DNA from: Schauerella aestuarii
GTDB taxonomy: Bacteria > Pseudomonadota > Gammaproteobacteria > Burkholderiales > Burkholderiaceae_B
NCBI RefSeq assembly: GCF_009866805.1
Contig: NZ_SIZW01000041.1
Location: 848,249 to 912,248 of the forward strand
Direction of reading: 5' to 3'
DNA: 64,000 nucleotides
Part shown: positions 10,126-19,238 of the stretch, piece by piece
How the letters are laid out: the number at the start of each line of letters is the position of its first letter
How positions within the stretch are numbered: the first letter of the stretch is position 1
Translations under genes and position numbers: made by a program
The notes under the pieces: model-generated
What the model saw: only the letters and a program-made list of their open reading frames with translations
Databases searched by the model: none
Told to the model about the DNA's origin: nothing

Positions 10126-12294
10126 ATGTTCGAATTCAAAAAAACCGGCCAGCAGCAGAAGCAGCGCTTTCGCTTTCGCGCCTGGGTGGGCGGTGCCTTC
10201 GCACTCGCCTTCTTTCTCGCGTTGGGCGGACGGTTCTGGTATTTGCAGGTTGACCGCTACGAGGGATTTTCCGAGCGGGCCGATCGCAACCGGATTTCGG
10301 TGGTGCCGATCCCGCCGCGCCGCGGTCAGATTCTCGATCGCAACGGTGCCGTGCTGGCGCGCAACTACCGCACCTATACGCTTGAAGTCGTGCCGGCCAA
10401 GGCGGGCAATCTGGATGCGCTGTTCGAGCGCTTGATGCCGCTTGTGTATGTGAGCCCGGCGGATCAGCGCCGCTTCAAACGCCGCGTGGGCGAATCGAGC
10501 CGCTACGCCAGCCTGATGTTGCGCAATAACCTGAACGATACCGAGGCGGCGTGGTTTTCGGCGCACGCCTTCGAATTTCCGGGTGTTGAATTGCGCGCCC
10601 GCTGGGTGCGCGAATATCCGTTCGGGCAGGTGGCCGGTCACGTCGTCGGATATATCGGGCGCATCGCCGAGAACGACGTCGAAAATCTCGAAGAGGCCGG
10701 CCAGCTCGGCAATTATCGCGGCACCGATGTGATCGGCAAGAAAGGCGTCGAGAAGACCTGGGAAGCGGTCTTGCACGGCCAGACCGGTCTGGACGAAGTG
10801 GAAGTCAATGCGGCGGGCCGCCCCGTGCGCGCGTTGCGCCGGGTCGATCCCGTGCCGGGCGCCGATATCAAGTTGTCGCTGGACATGGGCTTGCAACGTG
10901 TGGCCGAGAACGCATTCGGGAATCGCCGTGGCGCGCTGGTGGCGATCGAGCCGGCCACGGGGCAGATCCTCGCCTTCGTGTCGCAGCCGTCGTTCGATCC
11001 CAATCTGTTCATCGACGGCATCGATGTGGAAAGCTGGCGCGGACTGAACGAGTCGCCCGATCATCCGCTCATCAATCGGCCGTTGTACGGCACTTATCCG
11101 ATCGGTTCGACGTACAAGCCGTTTGTGGCGCTGGCGGCGCTGGAGCTGGGCAAACGCTCGGCTTCGCAGCGGGTGTCCGATCCCGGTTACTTCGAGTTCG
11201 GCGGTCAACGCTTCCGCAACGCGGGCAGCGCGGCCTATGGGTCGACCGACATGCACAAGGCGCTGGTAGTGTCTTCGGACACGTATTTCTATTCGTTGGG
11301 CCCGGAAATCGGCGTCAACGCATTGCACGATTTCTCGAAGCAGTTCGGCTTCGGGCAATTGACCGGTATCGATCTGGAAGGCGAGCGGGCTGGTGTGTTG
11401 CCTTCGACCGAATGGAAACGCCGCGCGTATAAAAAACGCGAACAGCAGCAATGGTATGCGGGCGAAACGATTTCGGTCGCGGTGGGCCAGGGCTACAACT
11501 CGTTCACGTTGCTGCAGCTGGCGCAAGCCACTTCCACGCTTGCCAACAACGGCCTGTATCTGAAGCCCCACATCGTGGCGGCCAAGAAAGATACGCGCAA
11601 TGGCCGCGAAGACGACGTCATTCCAGGCTCATACCAGATCCCCTTGAAGCAGCAGAACATCGACGTCGTGAAGTCGGCCTTGGCCGATGTGGTGCGCGTC
11701 GGCACGGCGCGGCGGGCGTTTGCGGGCACGCCTTATCAGGCGGCCGGCAAGACAGGCACCGCGCAGGTGTATAGCCTGCGCGGTGCGAAGTACAGTGCGT
11801 CGTCGATCGACGAACGCCTGCGCGATCACGCGTTGTTCATGGGTTTCGCACCGGCCGACAAGCCGAAGATCGCCGTGGCGCTGATCGTTGAAAACGCCGG
11901 TTGGGGCGCCAGCGTGGCCGCGCCCGTTGCACGCCAGGTGTTCGACTACTGGCTGCTGCACAAGATTCCGGATGGTCCGGCCAATCCCGATCCTGAAGAG
12001 GGCGTGGAGGAAGAGGGCGACGTGGTCGATATCGGCACCGATGCGCCCGGCGCGCCGTCGCAGCCCCTGGTGCCGCCTGCCCCGGCGTTGCCGCTGGTGC
12101 CCACGGGCGCCACCGATGAATCGGCGGAATCGTATCTGCCGTTCAATGGGCATCCGCTGTTGCGCGGGCCATTTCCGCCTCCGCCGTTCGATACGCGTGT
12201 CGCGCCGACGGTGGCGTTGCCGCCGACCAATAGTTTGTCGTATCGGGCGATCGGTATGCCGACCGCCACGATTTTGCCTCCCGATACCCCATGA
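10126..12294 (+). CDS. mrdA: Penicillin-binding protein 2 (peptidoglycan transpeptidase) with long C-terminal tail
   Basis: Class B PBP that cross-links lateral-wall peptidoglycan with RodA. One membrane helix at about 19-41, then a pedestal domain (PPRRGQILDRNG at about 63-74) and a transpeptidase domain. Catalytic motifs: SxxK as Ser328-Thr-Tyr-Lys331 in YPIGSTYKPF, SSD near 385-387 in VVSSDTYFYSLG, and KTGTA at 542-546. At 722 residues it is about 90 longer than E. coli PBP2 (633); the extra is an acidic then proline-rich tail from about 620 (PDPEEGVEEEGDVVDIG, then repeated PLVPP-like segments). It overlaps rodA by 4 bp. Confidence 0.96.
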   Translation: MFEFKKTGQQQKQRFRFRAWVGGAFALAFFLALGGRFWYLQVDRYEGFSERADRNRISVVPIPPRRGQILDRNGAVLARNYRTYTLEVVPAKAGNLDALFERLMPLVYVSPADQRRFKRRVGESSRYASLMLRNNLNDTEAAWFSAHAFEFPGVELRARWVREYPFGQVAGHVVGYIGRIAENDVENLEEAGQLGNYRGTDVIGKKGVEKTWEAVLHGQTGLDEVEVNAAGRPVRALRRVDPVPGADIKLSLDMGLQRVAENAFGNRRGALVAIEPATGQILAFVSQPSFDPNLFIDGIDVESWRGLNESPDHPLINRPLYGTYPIGSTYKPFVALAALELGKRSASQRVSDPGYFEFGGQRFRNAGSAAYGSTDMHKALVVSSDTYFYSLGPEIGVNALHDFSKQFGFGQLTGIDLEGERAGVLPSTEWKRRAYKKREQQQWYAGETISVAVGQGYNSFTLLQLAQATSTLANNGLYLKPHIVAAKKDTRNGREDDVIPGSYQIPLKQQNIDVVKSALADVVRVGTARRAFAGTPYQAAGKTGTAQVYSLRGAKYSASSIDERLRDHALFMGFAPADKPKIAVALIVENAGWGASVAAPVARQVFDYWLLHKIPDGPANPDPEEGVEEEGDVVDIGTDAPGAPSQPLVPPAPALPLVPTGATDESAESYLPFNGHPLLRGPFPPPPFDTRVAPTVALPPTNSLSYRAIGMPTATILPPDTP

Positions 12295-13430
12295 AGCGTC
12301 TTGGCCTCATCCTGCTGCGCGTGCTGACGGCTTTCGACTGGCCGCTGCTCTTCATCCTGCTGATGTTCGCTACGCTGGGCCTGACCGTGATGCACTCGGC
12401 CGTGGGCAGCACCGATTGGCGGTTCGCCGAGCAATCGCGCAACTTCATGATTGCCTTCGCATGCATGTGGGTGGTCGCACTCGCGCCGCCGCGCCTGCTG
12501 ATGAAGGCGGCGGTGCCGTTGTATGTGATCGGCGTGGTGCTGCTGCTGGGCGTGGAATTTTTCGGCGAAACCAGCAAAGGTGCCACGCGCTGGCTCAACC
12601 TGGGCATCACACGCATTCAGCCGTCCGAGATGTTGAAGATTTCGGTGCCGTTGATGCTTGCCTGGTATTTTCAGCGGCACGACGGTCAGGTGCGCGTGCG
12701 GGATTTTTTCGCAGCCGGTGCGTTGCTCTGCATACCCTTCGCGTTGATCGTCAAGCAGCCCGACCTGGGCACCGCCTTGCTGGTGTTCGGCGCCGGGTTT
12801 TGCGTGATTTACTTTGCGGGTCTGTCGTTCAAGCTGCTGGTGCCGCTGATTACGGTGGGCATCATCGGCGTGAGCACGTTGGTGTATTACGAAGATCAGC
12901 TCTGCCTGCCCGATGTGGATTGGGTGGTGTTGCACGACTATCAAAAGCATCGCGTGTGCACGCTGCTCAATCCGAGTTCCGATCCTTTGGGCAAAGGGTT
13001 TCACACGATTCAATCGATGATCGCGGTGGGTTCCGGCGGGCTGTACGGCAAGGGATATATGCGCGGTACCCAAACCCATCTGGACTTCATCCCTGAACGC
13101 ACCACCGACTTCATTTTTGCCGTGTATGCCGAGGAGTTCGGCTTTTACGGCGGCGTGTTGCTGCTGATTCTGTATGGCCTGCTCATCGCGCGCGGGCTCA
13201 CGATCGCCGCGCGATCGGCCACCCAGTTCGGCCGCCTGCTGGCGGGCGCGTTGACGATGATGTTCTTCATCTATGTGTTCGTGAACGTCGGGATGGTTAC
13301 CGGCGTGCTGCCGGTGGTGGGGGTACCGTTGCCGTTCATGAGCTATGGCGGCACCGCCTTGCTCACCATGGGCGTGGCGTGCGGGATTTTGATGAGCATC
13401 GGCCGCTACCGTGGCCCCAAGGCGAGCTGA
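12291..13430 (+). CDS. rodA: SEDS glycosyltransferase RodA
   Basis: Peptidoglycan polymerase of the SEDS family, working with PBP2 in the elongasome. 379 residues with about ten membrane helices; conserved pieces are RWLNLGITRIQPSEMLKISV, KQPDLGTALLV (with the catalytic-loop Asp region), the extracellular loop ending in HLDFIPERTTDFIFAVYAEE, and VPLPFMSYGGTALLTMG. The ATG overlaps the mrdA stop (ATGA), so the two proteins are probably made together. The stop codon lies inside a short tandem duplication (13417-13472). Confidence 0.97.
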   Translation: MKRLGLILLRVLTAFDWPLLFILLMFATLGLTVMHSAVGSTDWRFAEQSRNFMIAFACMWVVALAPPRLLMKAAVPLYVIGVVLLLGVEFFGETSKGATRWLNLGITRIQPSEMLKISVPLMLAWYFQRHDGQVRVRDFFAAGALLCIPFALIVKQPDLGTALLVFGAGFCVIYFAGLSFKLLVPLITVGIIGVSTLVYYEDQLCLPDVDWVVLHDYQKHRVCTLLNPSSDPLGKGFHTIQSMIAVGSGGLYGKGYMRGTQTHLDFIPERTTDFIFAVYAEEFGFYGGVLLLILYGLLIARGLTIAARSATQFGRLLAGALTMMFFIYVFVNVGMVTGVLPVVGVPLPFMSYGGTALLTMGVACGILMSIGRYRGPKAS

Positions 13431-13472
13431 GCACAGCCCTGGCGCCAACGTGAGCTGAGCACAGCCGCTCGT
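13417..13472. repeat. 28-bp imperfect tandem duplication over the rodA stop codon
   Basis: Units 13417-13444 and 13445-13472 share ccaa followed by an identical 15-mer gagctgagcacagcc (13424-13438 and 13452-13466). The first copy contains the rodA stop codon (TGA at 13428-13430) and the second fills most of the 46-bp gap to the convergent mutY. It looks like a local slippage or unequal duplication event. Confidence 0.8.
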
Positions 13473-13476
13473 TTCT

Positions 13477-14571
13477 TCAATTGGAATGCGACAGTGCGAA
13501 GTCGCGATCCATGCCCGCTTCGAACATCCCTTCCAGCAGCTTCTTCACCGGCGCGGGCAATCCATACTTGTCGAGATCGCGCGCGCTCACCCACACCTGC
13601 TGTGCGCCGCCGTGAGAAGGTGCCGCCGTGGGTGCCGTCACCGGAATGAACCACGGACGCACATGCAGCCGGTAGTGCGTGAACGTGTGCACGAACGCCG
13701 CCAGGGCATAGGCCTGGCGGCCGGTCAGTCCCAGCGCGTGCGCGGCGGCAATGGGTTCGGCCTCGGCTGCACATTCGGGCAGGCTCCACAGCCCGCCCCA
13801 GATCCCGGTTTGCGGGCGTTGGATCAATAGCACGGCCCCGTCGTGCTCCAGGATCAGCATGCTGGTACTGCGTTCGGGCACCGCGCGCCGCGTTTTGGGG
13901 GTGGGCAGCGACGCCTGGCGGCCCTCGCGTTTGGCCGTACAGGTGTCCGCCACAGGGCAGCGCTCACAGGTGGGCGAGCGGCGGGTGCACAGCGTGGCCC
14001 CCATATCCATCAGCCCCTGCGTGTAGCCCACCATATCCAGGGTGTCGTCGTGCGCATGGACCTGCTCGCGCGCGAGTTGCCACAGCTTTTGTTCGACGTC
14101 GCGTTTGGCCGGGTCGCCTTCGATCCCGAAGTGTCGCGTAAACACCCGTTTGACGTTGCCGTCCATGATGGGTGAGCGCTCGCCAAACGAGAACGCGGCG
14201 ATCGCAGCCGCCGTTGACGGACCGATGCCGGGCAGGGTGGCGATCGTTTCGGCGCTTTGCGGAAAGGCGCCATCGAATCGGGCGACGATCTCCTGTGCGC
14301 AGCGGTGCAGGTTGCGCGCGCGGGCGTAGTAGCCCAGCCCCGCCCAGTACGGCATCACCTCGTCCTGGCTGGCCGCAGCCAGCGAGGCTACATCCGGAAA
14401 GCGTTCCAGAAAGCGTGCGTAGTAGCCGATCACCGTGGCGACCTGCGTTTGCTGCAGCATGATTTCCGACAGCCAGATGCGATACGGGTCGCGGGTGCGC
14501 TGCCAGGGAAGATCGTGCCGGCCATGCGCAATTTGCCAGGCCACGATGCGAGAGGCGAAGTCCATACGCAA
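13477..14571 (-). CDS. mutY: A/G-specific adenine DNA glycosylase
   Basis: Removes adenine mispaired with 8-oxoguanine. 364 residues. N-terminal glycosylase domain with catalytic Glu36 (SEIMLQQTQV), helix-hairpin-helix LPGIGPSTAAAI (113-124) and catalytic Asp137 (IMDGNVKRVF). The [4Fe-4S] ligands are Cys195, Cys202, Cys205 and Cys211 in the C-X6-C-X2-C-X5-C pattern. The C-terminal MutT-like recognition domain spans about 230-355 (GIWGGLWSLPE). Convergent with rodA, with ATG at 14571 (a second in-frame ATG at 14565). Confidence 0.96.
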   Translation of the reverse strand: MRMDFASRIVAWQIAHGRHDLPWQRTRDPYRIWLSEIMLQQTQVATVIGYYARFLERFPDVASLAAASQDEVMPYWAGLGYYARARNLHRCAQEIVARFDGAFPQSAETIATLPGIGPSTAAAIAAFSFGERSPIMDGNVKRVFTRHFGIEGDPAKRDVEQKLWQLAREQVHAHDDTLDMVGYTQGLMDMGATLCTRRSPTCERCPVADTCTAKREGRQASLPTPKTRRAVPERSTSMLILEHDGAVLLIQRPQTGIWGGLWSLPECAAEAEPIAAAHALGLTGRQAYALAAFVHTFTHYRLHVRPWFIPVTAPTAAPSHGGAQQVWVSARDLDKYGLPAPVKKLLEGMFEAGMDRDFALSHSN

Positions 14572-14702
14572 TTATCGCAGGATCGGTGCTGGCATCGCCC
14601 TATTGCGGCATCGCGGTGTGGCGGTTAAAACCATAGGCAAACGTAGTCATAAACGTAGTAGCGCTTGGGTCTCACACGACACCTTGCTTCACAAGAGCGG
14701 TG

Positions 14703-14734
14703 GTGGGTGCCGAGACTCGGCATCCCGCACCCAC
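14703..14734 (+). promoter_or_regulatory. Leader hairpin just upstream of the indolepyruvate oxidoreductase ribosome site
   Basis: An 8-bp perfect inverted repeat (gtgggtgc at 14703-14710, gcacccac at 14727-14734) encloses a partly self-complementary loop (ccgag a ctcgg at 14710-14720). It ends one base before the Shine-Dalgarno cggag (14735-14739) of the ATG at 14746. No T-run follows, so termination is unlikely; a role in translation control or mRNA stability is inferred only. Confidence 0.55.
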
Positions 14735-14745
14735 GGAGTAGACAA

Positions 14746-17700
14746 ATGAATGCCCCCATCACGCCGGCGCAACGCACGGCGCTATCTGCTGTAACCCTCG
14801 ACGACCGCTATACGCTCGACCAAGGCCGCGCCTGGATGAGCGGCATCCATGCACTCGTGCGCCTGCCCATGATGCAACGCGTGCGCGATCTCGACGCGGG
14901 TCACAATACCGCGGGCTTCGTGTCCGGTTATCGGGGTTCGCCTTTGGGCGGCGTCGACCAGAACATGTGGAAAGCGGCCAAGCACCTCAAGTCGCATCAT
15001 GTGGAATTTCAGCCCGGCATCAATGAAGACCTGGCCGCGACCGCCGTCTGGGGTTCGCAGCAGGTCAACCTGTTTCCCGGCGCCAAATACGACGGCGTTT
15101 TCGGCATGTGGTACGGCAAAGGTCCCGGGGTGGACCGCTGCGGCGATGTGTTCAAGCACGCGAATGCCGCCGGCACCTCGCCACTGGGTGGCGTGCTGGT
15201 CGTGGCGGGCGACGATCATCCCGCCAAGTCGTCCACGCTGCCGCACCAAAGCGATCACATCCTCAAAGCCTGCATGATTCCGGTGCTGTTTCCGTCGAGC
15301 GTGCAGGAAGTGCTCGATTACGGTTTGCACGGTTGGGCCATGAGCCGCTATGCGGGCGTTTGGGTGGGGATGAAGTGCATTACCGACATCGTTGAAGTGT
15401 CGGCGTCGGTCGATGTGGACCCGCATCGGGTGAAGATCAATCTACCCGAAGATTTTCACTTGCCTGCGGAAGGGCTGAATATTCGCATTCCCGACACGCC
15501 GCTGCAGCAGGAGGCACGGCTGCTCGACTACAAGCTCTATGCGGCGCTGGCCTATGCGCGTGCCAATGGGCTCAACCGCCAGTTGTGGGACGTGCCCGCC
15601 GATCAGGCCCGATTCGGCATCATGACCTCCGGCAAAGCTTATCTGGATACCCGCCAGGCGCTGACCGACCTGGGGCTTACGGATGAAATCTGCCGCACCA
15701 TCGGTGTACGGCTTTTCAAGGTGGGAATGGTGTGGCCGCTTGAAGCGACCGCCACGCAAACGTTTGCCGAGGGCCTGGACGAGATCCTGGTGGTCGAAGA
15801 AAAGCGGCAGGTGCTTGAGTATCAACTCAAGGAAGAATTGTTCAGCTGGATTGGCACGGGCAAAAAGATCCCGCGCGTAGTGGGTAAATTCGGCGATAAG
15901 GACGGTGGTGAATGGTCGGTGCCGCAGGGCAATTGGCTGTTGCCGGCGCACTACGAATTCTCACCTGCCATGGTGGCACGTGCCGTAGCGGCGCGGCTGC
16001 TGAAGTTCGAGTTGCCGGATGAGGTGCGTGCCGGCATCGAGGCCCGCCTGGCCTTTCTGGATGCGCGCGACACGGCGCTTGCCCGCCCCCGTGTGGTGGC
16101 CGAGCGCAAGCCGTGGTTCTGTTCGGGCTGTCCGCACAACACCTCGACGCGTTTGCCGGAGGGCTCGCGTGGCATGGCGGGCATTGGCTGCCATTACATG
16201 GTGACGTGGATGGGGCGCAACACGCAGGTATTTACGCAAATGGGCGGCGAAGGCGTGCCGTGGCTCGGTCAATCCGCTTTTACCGAAGAGCCGCATGTGT
16301 TCGCCAATCTGGGCGATGGCACCTACTATCACTCCGGATTGCTCGCCATTCGGGCGGCGGTGGCGGCCAAGGTTCCCATTACCTACAAGATTCTGTTCAA
16401 TGACGCTGTGGCCATGACGGGCGGGCAACCGGTCGACGGGCCGATCAGCGTGCCGATGATTACGCGGCAAGTGGCAGCCGAAGGCATCGAGAAAATCGTC
16501 ATCGTGACGGATGAGCCCGAAAAATATGAGGGGTTGAAGGGTGAACTGGCGCCCGGCGTACCGGTGATCCACCGCGACAAGCTCGATGAAGTGATGCGCG
16601 ATCTCCGCACGCACGTGGGCGTGTCGATTCTGATCTACGACCAAACCTGTGCGACCGAGAAGCGCCGGCGCCGTAAACGCGGCTCGTATCCCGATCCCGC
16701 CAAGCGCGTGGTCATCAATGAACGCGTGTGCGAAGGCTGTGGAGATTGCTCCGAGAAGTCGCATTGCTTGTCGGTCGAGCCGCTCGAAACGCCATTTGGC
16801 CGCAAGCGCACGATCAATCAGTCGAGCTGCAATAAAGACTACTCCTGTTTGAAAGGCTTCTGTCCCAGTTTCGTCACGGTGGAAGGCGGCAAGCTGCGCC
16901 GTCCGAAGGCGCTGGCGCAAGACAAATCACCGGACGCGGGCCTGCCCTTGCCTGCGACTGCGGGGCTCGCACAGCCCTATGGGGTGTTTGTGGCGGGCGT
17001 GGGTGGCACAGGTGTTGTCACTATCGGGCAACTGCTCGGTATGGCCGCGCACCTCGAAGGCAAGGGCTGCTCGGTACTGGATATGGCGGGTCTGGCGCAA
17101 AAGGGCGGTGCGGTGTATTCGCACGTCGTGCTGGTGGCGTCGCCTGAGGAGATCGTCAATACGCGTGTGGCCATGGGCGAGGCCGATCTGGTATTGATCG
17201 GCGATCTCGTCGTGGGAACGAGCCAGGAAGCGATTGCCCGCATGCGGCCGGGGCGCACGCATGCGCTGCTCAATAGCGATGTGGCGCCTACCGCCGAGTT
17301 CATCACCAATCCCAACTGGCGACTGGCGGGCGGCGATCTGCAAGCAGATCTGGCGGCGGCCTGCGGTCCGGGTCGTGTGGATACCCTCGATGCCGCCGCG
17401 CTGGCGGTGAAATTGTTGGGCGATGCGATCTATGCCAATCCCCTGATGATGGGCTACGCGTTCCAAAAAGGATGGTTGCCGCTGGGACTGGACGCCTTGT
17501 TGCGGGCCATCGAACTCAACGGCACGCAGATCGAGAACAATCTCTCGGCGTTCGCCTGGGGCCGGCGCGTGGCGGCCGATTCGGCGTTCGTCCACGATCT
17601 GGTCACGCCGCATACGACCGTTGCGCCCATTGGGGCGGACGACCTCGACGTGCGCGAAGTGAAGCGCCATGTGGCGCCGGTCGTGGATATCAAACGGGTG

Positions 17701-18366
17701 GCCGTCGCCATCGAGGAAGTGATGGCGCCGCGAGTGGCCTTCCTCACCGCCTATCAAAATGCGGCGTACGCGCGCGAGTACAGCAGCTATATCGATCGGA
17801 TCGCTCAAGCCGAACGCAGCAGCACCGGCACGACGCGTCTGGCCGAAGCGGCAGCCCGCTATCTCTTCAAGCTCATGGCGTACAAGGACGAGTACGAGGT
17901 GGCGCGTCTCTATACAGACGGCGCGTTCTTGAAGCGTATCGAGGATATGTTCGAAGGCGAGTGGTCACTGCGCTTTCATCTGGCACCGCCGCTCTTCTCC
18001 AAACGCGACAGTGAGGGCCATTTGATCAAGCGGGCGTATGGCCCAGGCATGTTGCGCGCTTTCAAATGGCTCGCACGTGCGCGCTTTCTGCGCCACACCG
18101 CGTTCGATCCGTTCGGCTATACCGCCGAGCGCCGGGCAGAGCGGGCGCTGATCTCGACCTATCGCGACACGATTGCCGGCCTGTTGCCACAGCTTACTCA
18201 GGGCAACCTGGATGCTGCCGTGGCTTTGGCCACCTTGCCCGAAGAGATTCGCGGCTATGGGCACGTCAAGGAAGCGGCCATGGAGAAGGCCGAAGCGCGG
18301 CGCGCGATGCTGCTGCAGCAGTTCGCTGCGCGTTCGGCCCCGGTTGACGGGAAAAAGGCGGCCTGA
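14746..18366 (+). CDS. Indolepyruvate ferredoxin oxidoreductase, fused single-chain form
   Basis: Oxidatively decarboxylates aryl (or branched) 2-oxo acids to acyl-CoA with ferredoxin. 1206 residues in one chain: an N-terminal pyruvate-ferredoxin-oxidoreductase-like part (GYRGSPLGGVDQ, GINEDLAATAVWGSQQ), a thiamine-diphosphate domain with GDG at about 523 and FNDAVAMTGGQPVDG near 551-565, a Cys-rich ferredoxin-like insert (Cys662-X2-Cys665-X2-Cys668 and a second group SSCNKDYSCLKGFC), a gamma-type domain starting near 746 (FVAGVGGTGVVTIGQ), and a C-terminal domain typical of the large fused proteins. ATG at 14746 has a Shine-Dalgarno (ggag); the earlier ATG at 14665 lacks family similarity. 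Monocistronic. It probably acts in aromatic or branched amino-acid catabolism. Confidence 0.92.
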   Translation: MNAPITPAQRTALSAVTLDDRYTLDQGRAWMSGIHALVRLPMMQRVRDLDAGHNTAGFVSGYRGSPLGGVDQNMWKAAKHLKSHHVEFQPGINEDLAATAVWGSQQVNLFPGAKYDGVFGMWYGKGPGVDRCGDVFKHANAAGTSPLGGVLVVAGDDHPAKSSTLPHQSDHILKACMIPVLFPSSVQEVLDYGLHGWAMSRYAGVWVGMKCITDIVEVSASVDVDPHRVKINLPEDFHLPAEGLNIRIPDTPLQQEARLLDYKLYAALAYARANGLNRQLWDVPADQARFGIMTSGKAYLDTRQALTDLGLTDEICRTIGVRLFKVGMVWPLEATATQTFAEGLDEILVVEEKRQVLEYQLKEELFSWIGTGKKIPRVVGKFGDKDGGEWSVPQGNWLLPAHYEFSPAMVARAVAARLLKFELPDEVRAGIEARLAFLDARDTALARPRVVAERKPWFCSGCPHNTSTRLPEGSRGMAGIGCHYMVTWMGRNTQVFTQMGGEGVPWLGQSAFTEEPHVFANLGDGTYYHSGLLAIRAAVAAKVPITYKILFNDAVAMTGGQPVDGPISVPMITRQVAAEGIEKIVIVTDEPEKYEGLKGELAPGVPVIHRDKLDEVMRDLRTHVGVSILIYDQTCATEKRRRRKRGSYPDPAKRVVINERVCEGCGDCSEKSHCLSVEPLETPFGRKRTINQSSCNKDYSCLKGFCPSFVTVEGGKLRRPKALAQDKSPDAGLPLPATAGLAQPYGVFVAGVGGTGVVTIGQLLGMAAHLEGKGCSVLDMAGLAQKGGAVYSHVVLVASPEEIVNTRVAMGEADLVLIGDLVVGTSQEAIARMRPGRTHALLNSDVAPTAEFITNPNWRLAGGDLQADLAAACGPGRVDTLDAAALAVKLLGDAIYANPLMMGYAFQKGWLPLGLDALLRAIELNGTQIENNLSAFAWGRRVAADSAFVHDLVTPHTTVAPIGADDLDVREVKRHVAPVVDIKRVAVAIEEVMAPRVAFLTAYQNAAYAREYSSYIDRIAQAERSSTGTTRLAEAAARYLFKLMAYKDEYEVARLYTDGAFLKRIEDMFEGEWSLRFHLAPPLFSKRDSEGHLIKRAYGPGMLRAFKWLARARFLRHTAFDPFGYTAERRAERALISTYRDTIAGLLPQLTQGNLDAAVALATLPEEIRGYGHVKEAAMEKAEARRAMLLQQFAARSAPVDGKKAA

Positions 18367-18456
18367 GAGGGTTGAATGGATGGGTCAGCTCGGCGGGGGC
18401 GTCTCGGCGGGCTGACGCTTCCGCACGGATAGCGCCGACCGGTTATCCGGCGACGC

Positions 18457-19122
18457 TCAGCGGCTGGGGGCGGTAAACCAGGACGCCGTGCCGCTCGCCG
18501 GGCGGGACGGGGCGGTATCGAATCGCTCCACCCGCGGCTTGGCCGGTTTGGTGTCGCGCATCGATTGCACCACCGCCTGCTCGCGGGCAGCCACGGCATC
18601 GGCCCGCTGCGACGACGCCATCTTTCGCATCAGCGCCTTGCCGGACTTCGGAAAGTAATGAATGCGCCGGGCGTAGTCGGCGCGCAGATCCTGGCCGACC
18701 ACCGGAATGCCTTCGAGCTTGAGGTAGCGCAGCACGAATTCGGCATTGCGTTCGCCGATGTTCATGTATTGCATGGCGCTCAATACCGCGCCGCCGCCGA
18801 ATACCTTGGCCTGCAGCCGCTCGCGCACGCCGCCCGCCTTGAGGATCTCGTTGATGAGCATTTCCATGGCGTAGGCGCCATACCGCATCGTGGAGGACGC
18901 AGGCGACGTGGTGTCGCCATCTGGCAACATGAAGTGATTCATGCCACCGATCCCCGCGACCGGATCGTTCACACAGGCGGCCACACAGGATCCCAGCACG
19001 GTCGACAACATGATGTCGTCACCCGCGACGTAGTACTCGTTGGGAAGAATCTTGACCGCATTGCACCTGAAGGTGCTGTCGAAGTAGTGACGGGAAGCTT
19101 TGTCTTCAGAGGGGAAGGGCAT
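18457..19122 (-). CDS. cheD: Chemoreceptor glutamine deamidase CheD, orphan
   Basis: CheD deamidates glutamines on chemotaxis receptors and in some bacteria partners with CheC. From the ATG at 19122 the protein has 221 residues. The papain-like catalytic trio appears as Thr41, Cys46 ([11 protein letters not shown]) and His63 (GGMNHFMLP); KVFGGGAVL and the [14 protein letters not shown] block [15 protein letters not shown] are also family motifs. After about residue 165 there is a 55-residue basic, Ala/Pro-rich tail. It lies 116 bp downstream of ftsX on the same strand, with no other chemotaxis gene in the window. An in-frame start at 19197 would add 25 residues without similarity. Confidence 0.9.
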   Translation of the reverse strand: MPFPSEDKASRHYFDSTFRCNAVKILPNEYYVAGDDIMLSTVLGSCVAACVNDPVAGIGGMNHFMLPDGDTTSPASSTMRYGAYAMEMLINEILKAGGVRERLQAKVFGGGAVLSAMQYMNIGERNAEFVLRYLKLEGIPVVGQDLRADYARRIHYFPKSGKALMRKMASSQRADAVAAREQAVVQSMRDTKPAKPRVERFDTAPSRPASGTASWFTAPSR

Positions 19123-19238
19123 GGCGGTACGGGGAAAAACCCAAAAAATGTAGCGCCGCGGAAAGAAGTTCCCGATCGAATGCAGGCGAGATAGCAATAT
19201 AGCTGGAGTTCTCGCGCTGCATTGGGGGAATAGCGACG

